The notes under the pieces were generated by a model. The model made no database searches. It had not been told where the DNA came from and saw only the letters and a program-made list of their open reading frames with translations. Shown here piece by piece: positions 41,781 to 53,228 of a stretch of DNA of 64,000 nt. The stretch is from contig NZ_ANNU01000032.1 in assembly GCF_000346615.1 (NCBI RefSeq), positions 37,927 to 101,926 on the forward strand, read 5' to 3'. Made by a program: the position numbers and the translations under genes. The DNA comes from Nafulsella turpanensis ZLM-10 (GTDB lineage Bacteria > Bacteroidota > Bacteroidia > Cytophagales > Cyclobacteriaceae). Positions within the stretch are counted from its first letter, which is position 1. Each line of letters opens with the position of its first letter.

Positions 41781-42668
41781 CTACATCACAAAAATTTCAC
41801 GGGCCAGCTTTAAACTTTGCTGCAGGGCCTCTTCATTGAGTGGATGCGAAATATTCTCTTCAGCGATATACCGGATTAGTTCTTCGGTGGGTAGGTTCCC
41901 TACCAGCTCATCTTTTGCCATTGGGCAGCCCCCAAAGCCAAGGAGGGCACCGTCAATTCTGCGGCAGCCAGCCCTATAAGCAGCATCTATTTTGGTATAG
42001 GCATCACTACGGAGGCTGTGGAGGTGCACTCCCACCTCATTGTCAGGAAACTGACGACTAATGGTATCAAAAAGCTCACTTATCTGGGCCGGGCTGGCCG
42101 AAGCAATTGTATCTGCAAGAGAAATAATTCTTATCCCTCTCTGGCTTAACTTTTCAGTAAATTCCTCCACGACTCCTACATCATAGGGGTCGCCATAAGG
42201 GTTACCAAATCCCATGGAAAGGTAAGTTACCAACTCTTTTCCTGTCTGCTGGCTGAGGTTCTGGATATCTTCCACCACCTGCAGGGCTTCTGCAATACTT
42301 TTGTTGGTGTTCCGTTGCTGAAAAGTCTCGGAAAGGGAGAGCGGAAAGCCCAGGTAGTTTATTTCCGGGTGGCGTACTGCATCCTCCGCACCACGATAGT
42401 TTGCCACAATGGCCAGAAGTTTTGAGCGGCTGTTACGCAAATCCAGCCCTGCCAGTACCTCTGCGGTATCGCGCATTTGGGGAATGGCTTTAGGCGATAC
42501 AAAACTGCCGAAATCGATGGTATCGAAGCCTACCTGCAGCAGTGCATTAATATAAGCGACCTTTTTTTCGGTGGGAATAAAAGTTTTGTACCCCTGCATG
42601 GCATCGCGGGGGCATTCAATTATTTTAAGTCCTGAATTTTGAGTCTGGGGTTTTGAGTCCTGAGCCAT
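41781..42668 (-). CDS. mvaB: Hydroxymethylglutaryl-CoA lyase
   Basis: A 295-residue TIM-barrel enzyme that splits HMG-CoA into acetyl-CoA and acetoacetate, the last step of leucine breakdown. Metal ligands HLH are at 215-217. The catalytic Cys is C248 in GFGGCPMAKDELVGN. The N-terminal catalytic block reads ECPRDAMQG instead of the more usual PRDGLQNE, a variant I believe is common in Bacteroidota. The first 13 residues (MAQDSKPQTQNSG) are encoded by a 14-base tandem repeat, so they are probably not part of the fold. The gene sits 223 bases downstream of metF with two hairpins between. Confidence 0.9.
   Translation of the reverse strand: MAQDSKPQTQNSGLKIIECPRDAMQGYKTFIPTEKKVAYINALLQVGFDTIDFGSFVSPKAIPQMRDTAEVLAGLDLRNSRSKLLAIVANYRGAEDAVRHPEINYLGFPLSLSETFQQRNTNKSIAEALQVVEDIQNLSQQTGKELVTYLSMGFGNPYGDPYDVGVVEEFTEKLSQRGIRIISLADTIASASPAQISELFDTISRQFPDNEVGVHLHSLRSDAYTKIDAAYRAGCRRIDGALLGFGGCPMAKDELVGNLPTEELIRYIAEENISHPLNEEALQQSLKLAREIFVM
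42621..42662 (-). repeat. Three 14-base tandem repeats at the mvaB start
   Basis: On the minus strand the units are CAGGACTCAAAACC, CCAGACTCAAAATT and CAGGACTTAAAATA. They begin three bases after the start codon and encode a Gln/Ser/Lys-rich leader. Fourteen is twice the seven-base period of the repeats between metF and metH, and GGAC/AGAC cores are shared. Confidence 0.7.
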
Positions 42669-42806
42669 GTTTAAGGTTCTAATTTGCTGTTACGCTTATT
42701 TAAAGTTTATAAACCTGCCTTTCAGTATGCAAGTGTGAAAATTAGAAAATGAGCGGGCAATTACAAGTTTTCAGGCCACAAATCCATCTCCCCAATAACC
42801 ACACCC

Positions 42807-42838
42807 TGCACTTCTGCACCAGAGGATGCAGAAGTGCA
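42807..42838. repeat. Perfect 12-bp inverted repeat between mvaB and metF
   Basis: TGCACTTCTGCA and TGCAGAAGTGCA flank an eight-base loop. A second, smaller hairpin lies at 42873-42890, right after the metF stop. Neither has a T run, so they are not standard terminators; an RNA stop, stability element or protein site are options. Confidence 0.65.
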
Positions 42839-42891
42839 ATTAAATGTATACCCTCTCAGGACCCCCTACTCTGGACCGCAGCGGCGGACCG

Positions 42892-43845
42892 TTAAAAAAG
42901 GGCTTCGGCAATTTTACGAACTGAGTAAGACTTGCCCATGGAGTAATAATGCAGGCATGGCACTCCATACTCCATTAGCTCTTTACTTTGCTGAATAGCC
43001 CACTCAATTCCTACCTGCCGCGCATCTTTATTATTCTTGCACTTTAAGAGCTCCTTGCTTAAGGCTTCGGGTAAATCGAGATGGAAGATCTGGGGCAACA
43101 CTGTTAAGTGAGAGGTAGTGGTAATAGGCTTCATTCCCGGGATGATAGGGACATTTATTCCCTCGGCCCTGCACATTTCCACAAACTGGAAGAATTTCTG
43201 GTTATCGAAAAACATTTGCGTTACCACATAGTCTGCCCCTGCTTCTACTTTTTTCTTCAGGTAATAGATATCTGTTTTTAAGTTCGGAGCCTCCATGTGT
43301 TTTTCAGGATAACCGGCTACTCCCACACAGAAATTAGTTTTGGTTCTACTCTCAATCTCCTCATCGAGATATACCCCGTTATTCATGCTCTTTACCTGCT
43401 GGAGCAGGTCCAGGGCATAAGGGTGTCCTTCTTCATGAGGCACAAAACGCGGCTCTGACTTTATGGCATCGCCCCTCAGCACGAGCACGTTCTCTACCCC
43501 AAGATAGTCCAGGTCTATCAGGGCATTCTCTGTTTCTGATTTGGTAAAGCCACCGCAGATGATATGGGGGACGGTATCGACATGGTAGCGGTTCATGATA
43601 GCCGCACAAATACCCACGGTGCCAGGCCTTTTCCGCACCGTTATCCTTTCCAGTAAGCCATTTTCCCTTCGCTTATAAATAAATTCTTCCCGATGGTAGG
43701 TAACATCTACAAAAGGAGGCTTAAATTCCATCAGCGGGTCCATATGGCTGAACAGGTTCTGAATGGTTTCGTCCCGCAATGGTGGCAGCACTTCTAAAGA
43801 AAATAAGGTTTTTTTCGCGTTTTTTATATGGTCAGTAACTTTCAT
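42892..43845 (-). CDS. metF: Methylenetetrahydrofolate reductase
   Basis: A 317-residue FAD-dependent TIM-barrel enzyme that makes 5-methyl-tetrahydrofolate, the methyl donor for methionine synthase. Visible blocks are FSLEVLPPLRDETIQNLF (about 16-33), FVDVTYHREE, HIICGGFTKSETENALIDLD and NVLVLRGDA (about 119-127), and ADYVVTQMFFDNQKFFQF (about 204-221). Length is as for bacterial MetF. It follows metH by 132 bases in the same direction, so it is probably in the SAM-riboswitch-controlled transcript, although the repeat-rich spacer could contain a separate promoter. Confidence 0.96.
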   Translation of the reverse strand: MKVTDHIKNAKKTLFSLEVLPPLRDETIQNLFSHMDPLMEFKPPFVDVTYHREEFIYKRRENGLLERITVRKRPGTVGICAAIMNRYHVDTVPHIICGGFTKSETENALIDLDYLGVENVLVLRGDAIKSEPRFVPHEEGHPYALDLLQQVKSMNNGVYLDEEIESRTKTNFCVGVAGYPEKHMEAPNLKTDIYYLKKKVEAGADYVVTQMFFDNQKFFQFVEMCRAEGINVPIIPGMKPITTTSHLTVLPQIFHLDLPEALSKELLKCKNNKDARQVGIEWAIQQSKELMEYGVPCLHYYSMGKSYSVRKIAEALF

Positions 43846-43883
43846 TGTTGGGTTTAATGGATCGAGAGTTTTCAGATTTAGAC

Positions 43884-43972
43884 GTGAGACACGAGACGTG
43901 AGATAGGAGACTTAATATTGGCACGGCAAAACGCCCGCTCTCCTATCTCAAATCTCACATGTCCTGTCTCTG
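43884..43972. repeat. Seven-base repeats in inverted arms between metF and metH
   Basis: Left arm (43884-43911): GTGAGAC, ACGAGAC, GTGAGAT, AGGAGAC. Right arm (43938-43972) has five units whose complements read CAGAGAC, AGGACAT, GTGAGAT, TTGAGAT and AGGAGAG. The inner ends form an exact 12-bp inverted repeat, TGAGATAGGAGA (43899-43910) with TCTCCTATCTCA (43939-43950), around a 28-base loop. Confidence 0.75.
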
Positions 43973-43977
43973 ATATA

Positions 43978-46900
43978 TCAGGCTTCAACTTTTTCCCTGA
44001 CTTCAGAAGGTTCATAATTTAAATTAGGTGAAAGCCAGCGTTCCAGTTCCTCAACGGTCATATTCTTTCTCCTGGCAATATCCTCTACCTGATCGCGGCC
44101 TATTTTACCGAGGCCAAAGTATTTGGAATCCGGGTGAGAATAGTAGAGCCCGCTTACTGAAGAAGCCGGGTACATGGCCAGGCTTTCGGTTAAGCCAATG
44201 CCTGTCTGGGCTTCGCAGTCCAGTAATTCGAAGAGGGTGACCTTTTCGGTATGGTCCGGGCAACCGGGGTAGCCAGGGGCAGGGCGAATGCCCTGATACT
44301 TCTCCCGGATGAGACTTTCGTTGTCCAGCGATTCCTCCGCCACATAGCCCCAGTATTCGGTTCGCACTTTTTTGTGCATCAGCTCAGCAAAGGCTTCGGC
44401 CAGACGGTCAGCCAGGGCTTTGGTCATAATACTGTTGTAGTCGTCGTGGTCTGCCTCAAATTTTTGAACCAGTTCATCCAGCCCGATGCCTGCCGTTACT
44501 GCAAAGCCGCCGATATAATCTTTAAGGCCTGTTTCCTGCGGGGCAAGAAAATCGGCAAACGATAAGTTAGGCGTACCTGCGGGCTTTTCGCTTTGCTGGC
44601 GGAGGGTATGGAAGCGGCTCAGCTCCTGTCCGCGTTCATCATCGGTGTATAAAACAATAGTATCGTCCTCTTCGGTATTTGCCGGGTAGAAACCGATAAC
44701 GGCCCGCGCTTCGAGTAGTTTTTCATCAATTATTTTTTGAAGCAGTTCCTGGGCATCTTCGAAAAGCTTTTTGGCGGCCGGCCCTTTTTCCGGATCATCC
44801 ATAATTTTAGGGTAGCGTCCTTTCATCTCCCAGGCATGGAAGAAGGGAGTCCAGTCAATATAAGGCACCAGCTCTTCGAGCGGAAAGTTTTTGAAAACCT
44901 TTGTGCCGAAGAATTCCGGTTTAGTGGTTTTGGTTTCCTCCCAGTTTACCTGGTGTTTGTTCTTCCGGGCATCTTCTATGCTTAGGTAGCGTTTATCGTT
45001 CTGGCGGTTTTTATGCCCCTCGCGAACTTTGGTATACTCTTCATCAATTTTTGCCTTGTACTCCGCACGCTTTTCTCCTAAAAGATTTTGCGCTACCGGC
45101 ACACTTCGTGAGGCGTCGGTTACATGTACCACCGGGCCATCGTAATTAGGAGCTATTTTAACCGCAGTATGAATACGGGAAGTGGTTGCACCGCCAATCA
45201 GGAGCGGGAGGTTCATGCCACGGTTTTGCATCTCCTGGGCTACATATACCATTTCATCGAGCGAAGGCGTAATCAGTCCGCTCAGGCCAATCATATCCAC
45301 CTGGTGCTTCTCAGCTTCTTCCAGTATTTTCTGCAATGGTACCATTACCCCCAGGTCTATCACCTCATAATCGTTACAGGAAAGTACCACGCCCACAATA
45401 TTTTTACCGATGTCGTGGACATCGCCTTTAACGGTAGCCATCAGTATTTTGCCGGCATTCTTGCGGGTGTCACCTTCCTCTTTTTCCTCCTCCATAAAGG
45501 GCAGCAGGTACGCCACGGCTTTTTTCATTACCCGGGCACTTTTTACCACCTGTGGAAGAAACATTTTTCCGGAACCAAAAAGGTCGCCTACTATGCCCAT
45601 TCCATCCATAAGAGGTCCCTCAATAACATGGAGTGGCTTGTCCAGTTTTTGGCGGGCTTCTTCCGTATCTTCAACAATATATTCTGTAATACCTTTAATT
45701 AAGGCATGGCTGATACGCTTCTCCACGGGCTCCTCCCGCCAGGCAAGGTCTTTTTCCTGCTTCTTACCTTCATTATCTTTTACACTGTCGGCAAACTCCA
45801 TCAGGCGCTCTGTGGCATCGTCCCTACGATTTAGCAGCACATCTTCCACCTTTTCGAGCAACTCCTTCGGCACCTCATCATATACCTCCAGCATGCTGGG
45901 GTTAACGATTCCCATGTCCATACCGGCTTCGATAGCATGATATAAAAAGGCTGAGTGCATCGCCTCTCTTACCGGGTTATTCCCCCGGAAGGAAAAGGAT
46001 ACGTTACTGACTCCACCACTAACCATGGCGTGTGGCAGGTTTTCCTTGATCCATTTAACGGCCCGGATATAATCCACTGCATAATTGTTATGCTCTTCCA
46101 TACCGGTACCTACGGTGAGGATATTCGGGTCGAAGATGATGTCCTGCGGCGGGAAACCTACTTTATCTACAAGAATATCGTACGACCTCTTGCAGATTTC
46201 GATGCGTCGTTCGTAATTATCGGCCTGGCCTTTTTCGTCAAAAGCCATTACCACCACAGCAGCACCGTATTTTCTGACCAGTTTGGCCTGCTTAATAAAG
46301 TTCTCCTCCCCTTCCTTGAGGCTAATGGAGTTTACAATGCTTTTCCCCTGGGTACATTTTAAGCCTGCTTCAATAACCGAAAACTTAGAGGAGTCGATCA
46401 TCACCGGAAGTTTGGCAATATCAGGCTCGGAAGCCATCAGGTTCAGAAACTTCTGCATTACCTCGGCCGATTCGAGCATTCCTTCATCAACGTTTACATC
46501 AATGATTTGAGCGCCACCTTCTACCTGGTCGAGGGCTACGGTGAGGGCCTCTTCATATTGCTCGTTTTTAATCAGGCGGGCAAATTTGCGGGAGCCGGTT
46601 ACATTGGTTCTTTCCCCAACATTTACGAAGTTGGTTTCCTTGGTTACCCGCAGGGCTTCCATACCACTGAATAAGGGGTTCATTCTTTTTTCCGGCAAAA
46701 CACGGGGAGCATAACGGACTGCCACCTCAGCTACCTTGCTGATGTGTTGTGGCGTGGTACCACAACAACCTCCAACAATATTGAGCAAGCCTGCCTTTGC
46801 AAAATCCTCAATCACGGCAGCCATTTCTTCGGCCGACTGGTCATATTCTCCAAACTCGTTCGGCAAACCTGCATTAGGATGAGCACTGATGTGAACGGGG

Positions 46901-47688
46901 GCAATACGTGATAGTTCCTCGATATACGGGCGCAGCTGCTTCGCGCCAAGCGCACAGTTAAGGCCTACGCTCAGGAGCGGCATATGCGAAATGGAGGCCC
47001 AGAATGCCTCTACGGTTTGGCCGGAGAGCGTACGCCCACTGGCATCGGTAATAGTACCGGACACCATGGTAGGAATATCTTTTCCTGTTTCCTCCAGGTA
47101 AGTACTAATGGCAAAAAGAGCCGCTTTACAATTAAGTGTATCGAATACGGTTTCGACCAGGAAGAGGTCCACACCTCCTTCGGCCAGGCCTTTTACCTGC
47201 TCAGTATAAGCTTCTACGAGCTCATCGAAGGTAATGGCGCGGTAGCCGGGGCGGTTTACATCGGGCGAAAGAGAGGCGGTACGGTTGGTCGGACCAATGG
47301 AGCCTGCCACAAAACGAGGTTTATCAGGTTCTCTGGCAGTGTACTCATCGGCCGCTTCGCGGGCAAGGCGGGCCGATTCATAATTCAGCTCATATACCAG
47401 CGGTTCCATACCATAATCGGCCATGGCAATAGATGTACCGCTAAAGGTATTGGTTTCGGCAATATCGGCTCCTGCTGCAAAATACTCTTTATGGATATTT
47501 CTGATAACATCCGGTCTGGTTAAGGATAGAAGGTCATTATTACCCTTAAGGTCGCTGGGGTAGTCTTTAAAGCGTTCTCCCCGGAAGTCCTCTTCCTCTA
47601 ATTTATGTCGCTGAATCATTGTACCCATGGCACCATCGAGCACCAGAATTCTCTGCTTCAGAATTTCTCTAATATCCTTTTTCATCAA
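43978..47688 (-). CDS. metH: Cobalamin-dependent methionine synthase
   Basis: A 1236-residue modular enzyme that methylates homocysteine using methyl-tetrahydrofolate and B12. In order: homocysteine domain (about 5-325, zinc Cys in [10 protein letters not shown]), pterin-binding domain (about 345-625), cobalamin-binding cap and Rossmann domain (about 655-900, with [20 protein letters not shown]), and the SAM-dependent activation domain (about 910-1230, with [12 protein letters not shown]). All four modules are complete. It starts 67 bases after the SAM-I riboswitch, which should lower its expression when SAM is plentiful. metF follows. The host must obtain or make B12. Confidence 0.97.
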   Translation of the reverse strand: MMKKDIREILKQRILVLDGAMGTMIQRHKLEEEDFRGERFKDYPSDLKGNNDLLSLTRPDVIRNIHKEYFAAGADIAETNTFSGTSIAMADYGMEPLVYELNYESARLAREAADEYTAREPDKPRFVAGSIGPTNRTASLSPDVNRPGYRAITFDELVEAYTEQVKGLAEGGVDLFLVETVFDTLNCKAALFAISTYLEETGKDIPTMVSGTITDASGRTLSGQTVEAFWASISHMPLLSVGLNCALGAKQLRPYIEELSRIAPVHISAHPNAGLPNEFGEYDQSAEEMAAVIEDFAKAGLLNIVGGCCGTTPQHISKVAEVAVRYAPRVLPEKRMNPLFSGMEALRVTKETNFVNVGERTNVTGSRKFARLIKNEQYEEALTVALDQVEGGAQIIDVNVDEGMLESAEVMQKFLNLMASEPDIAKLPVMIDSSKFSVIEAGLKCTQGKSIVNSISLKEGEENFIKQAKLVRKYGAAVVVMAFDEKGQADNYERRIEICKRSYDILVDKVGFPPQDIIFDPNILTVGTGMEEHNNYAVDYIRAVKWIKENLPHAMVSGGVSNVSFSFRGNNPVREAMHSAFLYHAIEAGMDMGIVNPSMLEVYDEVPKELLEKVEDVLLNRRDDATERLMEFADSVKDNEGKKQEKDLAWREEPVEKRISHALIKGITEYIVEDTEEARQKLDKPLHVIEGPLMDGMGIVGDLFGSGKMFLPQVVKSARVMKKAVAYLLPFMEEEKEEGDTRKNAGKILMATVKGDVHDIGKNIVGVVLSCNDYEVIDLGVMVPLQKILEEAEKHQVDMIGLSGLITPSLDEMVYVAQEMQNRGMNLPLLIGGATTSRIHTAVKIAPNYDGPVVHVTDASRSVPVAQNLLGEKRAEYKAKIDEEYTKVREGHKNRQNDKRYLSIEDARKNKHQVNWEETKTTKPEFFGTKVFKNFPLEELVPYIDWTPFFHAWEMKGRYPKIMDDPEKGPAAKKLFEDAQELLQKIIDEKLLEARAVIGFYPANTEEDDTIVLYTDDERGQELSRFHTLRQQSEKPAGTPNLSFADFLAPQETGLKDYIGGFAVTAGIGLDELVQKFEADHDDYNSIMTKALADRLAEAFAELMHKKVRTEYWGYVAEESLDNESLIREKYQGIRPAPGYPGCPDHTEKVTLFELLDCEAQTGIGLTESLAMYPASSVSGLYYSHPDSKYFGLGKIGRDQVEDIARRKNMTVEELERWLSPNLNYEPSEVREKVEA

Positions 47689-47755
47689 AAATAAGTGTTT
47701 GTAATGGCCAGGCTCAGCAGGAAAGAAAACGGTAGGAAGGAAAAAAAGTGGTAAG

Positions 47756-47854
47756 CTTATCTTCTTCCGCCGAAGCGAAACTGGGAATTAGCACCAAGCT
47801 AAACAAGGTTGCTAAGAGGTCAAAGGGCCCAATCCCTCACTCTTTCCTGATAAG
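47756..47854 (-). promoter_or_regulatory. SAM-I (S-box) riboswitch upstream of metH
   Basis: On the minus strand the closing stem CTTATC (47849-47854) pairs with GATAAG (47756-47761). Between them are the S-box core pieces in the right order: AAGAG pairing with CTCTT, GAGGGATTGGGCCC, TTAGCAACC, GGTGCTAATTCCC, and a last hairpin with loop TTCG. The 99-base aptamer ends 67 bases before the metH ATG. I see no clear terminator hairpin after it; only a T run follows, so control of translation or a weak attenuator are both possible. Confidence 0.93.
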
Positions 47855-47970
47855 TTATTTCAATAACAATAATAGCCAATAAAATTTATTATAAATATGC
47901 TTTCTCTATTTTATTTGAGCTAAATGCTGAAAGGCTCCTTCCGGCATTCATCATTTATAAAAGTATTACC

Positions 47971-47978
47971 TATTTTTG
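47971..47978 (+). promoter_or_regulatory. Possible -7 box of ppx
   Basis: TATTTTTG fits TAnnTTTG 53 bases before the TTG start codon. No good -33 box at standard spacing. Confidence 0.35.
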
Positions 47979-48031
47979 GGTAAAATGTTTAAAAAACAGC
48001 CGTTTATTAGCAAAACATAATAACCTGAGCT

Positions 48032-48907
48032 TTGAAATTAGCCGCCATCGATATTGGCTCCAATGCCATCCGTCTGCAAATAACCAATGTTACCCTCTTT
48101 AAAGGACAAACACTTTTTAAAAGACTGGAATATGTTCGTTTCCCTCTTCGCCTGGGGCAGGATGTCTTTTCCAGCGGCTCGCTGAGCCCGAAGAGCCAGC
48201 AGAAATTTATTAAGCTCATGAAAGCTTTCAAGCTGTTGCTGGAGCTTTACGAGGTGGATGCCTTTTATGCCTGTGCTACCTCTGCCATGCGCAATTCCGA
48301 CAATGGAGCAGAACTGGCCGCAAAGGTGAAAAAAGAGGTAGGGCTGGAAATCCATATCATTGATGGCGAAAAAGAGGCAGATATGATTAACCTTGCTCTT
48401 TCCAATTTTATTCCTAAGGGTCTTTGCCTGCACATCGATGTTGGCGGCGGAAGTACGGAACTTAACCTGTACCACAATAAGGAGAAGGTAGATGTCTGCT
48501 CTTTTAACGTTGGCTCTGTGCGCATACTGCAGGGTAAGGACAACCCGGCGGTCTGGGCCGAAATGCAGCAGTGGATCAATAAAAGGGTACTGAAATACCA
48601 TGAGCATGTTACCGCCCTGGGCACGGGCGGCAACATCAACAAAATTTATTCCATGGCAAAGAAGAAGCCAGGCAAGCTTATGTCCTTAGCGAAAATTAAG
48701 GAAATTAAAGCACTGATTGAGTCTTATGATTTGGAAGAACGCATCCACACCCTGCAACTGAACCCCGATCGTGCCGATGTAATTGTGCCTGCCTCCGACA
48801 TTTATATTAAAGTAATGGACTGGGCACGCACTAAAAGCATCCTGGTGCCTGATGTCGGGCTCAAAGACGGGGTAATGCATTACCTGTACGAGAAGCACCG
48901 GTCTTAA
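48032..48907 (+). CDS. ppx: Ppx/GppA-family exopolyphosphatase
   Basis: A 291-residue actin/hsp70-fold phosphatase that removes phosphate from polyphosphate or pppGpp. The N-terminal phosphate-binding loop is LAAIDIGSNAIRLQI, followed by ACATSAMRNSDNG (about 88-100), and the second loop HIDVGGGSTELNLY (about 140-153). It is the short form without the extra C-terminal domains. The start is a TTG at 48032, since the first strand begins immediately after. It is convergent with ppk1 and shares four bases at the stop, which supports a polyphosphate role. Confidence 0.92.
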   Translation: MKLAAIDIGSNAIRLQITNVTLFKGQTLFKRLEYVRFPLRLGQDVFSSGSLSPKSQQKFIKLMKAFKLLLELYEVDAFYACATSAMRNSDNGAELAAKVKKEVGLEIHIIDGEKEADMINLALSNFIPKGLCLHIDVGGGSTELNLYHNKEKVDVCSFNVGSVRILQGKDNPAVWAEMQQWINKRVLKYHEHVTALGTGGNINKIYSMAKKKPGKLMSLAKIKEIKALIESYDLEERIHTLQLNPDRADVIVPASDIYIKVMDWARTKSILVPDVGLKDGVMHYLYEKHRS

Positions 48908-51054
48908 TCAAGAGCCTGGGCCTGCTGCAGCTCTTCCTCAAATAACTTTACCTCGTGGATGTCATGCTGCCGCACTTTATAAAACTCCCTGTGCAGGTTA
49001 AAAGGCTCCTCCCCTTCGTCCGGCTGTACTTTTTCGTAATGCCCATCTTCCTTCAGCACGTAACTGTTAACATTATCGCGCAGGTTGTAGAGCAGAATAT
49101 TCATGGCTTCTTTACGGATATTTTTATCCAGAACAAGGAAGAGTGACTCCAGTCGCCGATCGAAGCTTCGAACCATCATATCTGCACTGCCTCCATATAC
49201 CTTTGGCTTGCCTGCCTGGTGGAAGTAATACAAACGGGCATGTTCGAGAAAATCGCCCACAATAGACTTCACCATAATATTCTCACTCAGACCTTCCCGT
49301 TCAGGACGCAGGCAGCATATACCTCTTACCACGAGCTTAATAGGAACTCCTGCCTGCGATGCTTCGTACAGTTCATCGATTGTCTGGCGATCTTCCAGTG
49401 AGTTAACCTTAATAACCATGCCCGAGGGAAGTCCCTGCCGTGCATTTTCCGCTTCCTGCCGAATGAGATCAATCAGCTGCTCCCGCATGCTGCCAGGGGC
49501 TGTAATCAGGTTTTTATATGCTTCGGGGTTGGAATGCCCGGTAATTACGTTAAAGAATTCCGACACATCGTGCGCATAAATTTCATTTGTGGTGAGCAGA
49601 CTTAAGTCGGTATAGAGGCGGGCGGTATTTTCATTGTAGTTACCACTGCTCATATGTACATAACGGGTAACTTTGGCCCCCTCCTTCCGCACAATCAGCA
49701 TCAGTTTGGTGTGTGTTTTAAAGCTGCTGATACCATAAATAACAAAGCAGCCGGCTTTTTGCAGCTTCTGGGCCTCGCGAATGTTATTTTCTTCATCAAA
49801 GCGGGCTTTTACCTCGAACAGGACCGATACATTTTTACCATTTTCAGCCGCTTTCAAGAGGGCGGCTGTAACGCGCGAATCGTCTGCCAGCCGGTAAATA
49901 GTGATTTTAATGGCCAGTACCAGTGGATCTTCTGCAGCCTGCTCCAGCAAGCCCAGCAGCGGTTCTATACTATTGTATGGATGGTGCAGGAGTATGTCCT
50001 TATTCTTGAGTACATCAAAAATACTTTCCGACAGGTCATGATCCGGATAAGAAAGTGGGGGCACAAACGAGGGCTGCACGGGCAGACGATCCCTAAATTC
50101 GTTATGGAATACAATCTGCATGAGAGAACTGAAGTCAATCAGGCTGTCTTCACTGATTTCAAAAATATTTTCCTCCTCCAGTTCCCATCGTTTTTTCAGC
50201 AGGTTCAGCATCCACTTATCATACCCTTCTTCTATTTCAATCCGCACTACCCTACCAGTCTTGCGGGTTTTGAGCTTTCTCTTTATTTCTTCAAGGAAAT
50301 TAGTGTCAATTTCATCGCTCTCTTCCAGGGTAAAGTCCCCGTTGCGGGTAATGCGGAAGAGGTTAACTGACAGGATCTCTACATTTCTGAAGAACTTGGC
50401 AATATACTTTCGAATAATTTCCTCAATCGGAACGAAAATAATTACTTCCTCTCGCTCCACTTCATAAAAGCGCGGCAGGTTCTGAGGAATCTGGATAAAA
50501 GAAAGCTTCCGGTGCTTCTTTTTATCGCCGGGGTTTTTGGTTGTTACTCCAAAAATCAGCAGGCGGTTCATGAGAATCGGAAAGGTGTGATAACTATCGA
50601 ACACCATTGGGGTAATCATGGGGTAGATAGTTTTTTTAAAGTACTGCTCTACCTGTGCATGCTCCTCCGAACTCAGACCGTCGAGCTTACAAATCTGAAA
50701 GTCATTTTCTTCAAAATAGGGCTTTAATTCCTGCTTATACAGCTCGTGTTGTTCTGTATGGAAGCGCTGCAGTTCAGCAAAAAGCCTCCGCTTAAAAGGC
50801 ACCTCCCGCAGTCCGGAGTAATCGACCCGCTCGCGATTATAATCGATGTAGTTGTATAAACTCCCCACCCGAATCATGAGAAATTCATCAAGATTGGAGT
50901 CAGTGATTGACAAGAATTTTAACCGCTCAAAAATTGTACGATTTCCGGAATGTGCCTGGTCCAGCACCCGTTCATTAAATTTCAACCAGCTAATATCACG
51001 ACTGATATAGCGGCTGTTGTTTATCATGGAAGAAACTCGGTCTATTCTTACCAT
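48904..51054 (-). CDS. ppk1: Polyphosphate kinase 1
   Basis: A 716-residue enzyme that builds polyphosphate from ATP. Four domains are in the usual order: N-terminal (about 15-120, starting YISRDISWLKFNERVLDQAH), head (about 130-330) and two phospholipase-D-like catalytic domains (about 340-510 and 520-700). The phosphorylated His lies in TRYVHMSSGNYNENTARLYT (about 450), and a second conserved His is in HARLYYFHQAGK. An alternative start nine codons downstream (MINNSRY) is closer to the family's usual start. The overlap with ppx puts synthesis and breakdown side by side. Confidence 0.96.
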   Translation of the reverse strand: MVRIDRVSSMINNSRYISRDISWLKFNERVLDQAHSGNRTIFERLKFLSITDSNLDEFLMIRVGSLYNYIDYNRERVDYSGLREVPFKRRLFAELQRFHTEQHELYKQELKPYFEENDFQICKLDGLSSEEHAQVEQYFKKTIYPMITPMVFDSYHTFPILMNRLLIFGVTTKNPGDKKKHRKLSFIQIPQNLPRFYEVEREEVIIFVPIEEIIRKYIAKFFRNVEILSVNLFRITRNGDFTLEESDEIDTNFLEEIKRKLKTRKTGRVVRIEIEEGYDKWMLNLLKKRWELEEENIFEISEDSLIDFSSLMQIVFHNEFRDRLPVQPSFVPPLSYPDHDLSESIFDVLKNKDILLHHPYNSIEPLLGLLEQAAEDPLVLAIKITIYRLADDSRVTAALLKAAENGKNVSVLFEVKARFDEENNIREAQKLQKAGCFVIYGISSFKTHTKLMLIVRKEGAKVTRYVHMSSGNYNENTARLYTDLSLLTTNEIYAHDVSEFFNVITGHSNPEAYKNLITAPGSMREQLIDLIRQEAENARQGLPSGMVIKVNSLEDRQTIDELYEASQAGVPIKLVVRGICCLRPEREGLSENIMVKSIVGDFLEHARLYYFHQAGKPKVYGGSADMMVRSFDRRLESLFLVLDKNIRKEAMNILLYNLRDNVNSYVLKEDGHYEKVQPDEGEEPFNLHREFYKVRQHDIHEVKLFEEELQQAQALD

Positions 51055-51116
51055 AGTTTAAAAAAGTCTTCAGTTTAAATTCCGGCCCACTCCTCCACGA
51101 GGGGCACTTTAAAAGC

Positions 51117-51146
51117 AAAAGCCTATCCATTAGCTGAATAGGCTTT
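51117..51146 (-). terminator. Terminator of gyrB
   Basis: AAAGCCTAT pairs with ATAGGCTTT around a 12-base loop. It lies between the gyrB stop and the ppk1 start, both on the minus strand. Confidence 0.7.
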
Positions 51147-51178
51147 ATTTTCTTTTATAATTTTATTTATAGGATAGC

Positions 51179-53143
<1,965 letters not shown>

Positions 53144-53155
53144 TTACAAAAGACT

Positions 53156-53163
53156 CAAAAATA
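53156..53163 (-). promoter_or_regulatory. Possible -7 box of gyrB
   Basis: On the minus strand TATTTTTG fits TAnnTTTG 18 bases before the gyrB ATG. A -33 TTG at normal spacing is missing. Confidence 0.35.
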
Positions 53164-53228
53164 CGAAATTTTATCCTTTTTAGCACCTAAAATAGTGTTT
53201 TTTATCAACTAAATATTTAGTTTTAAGT

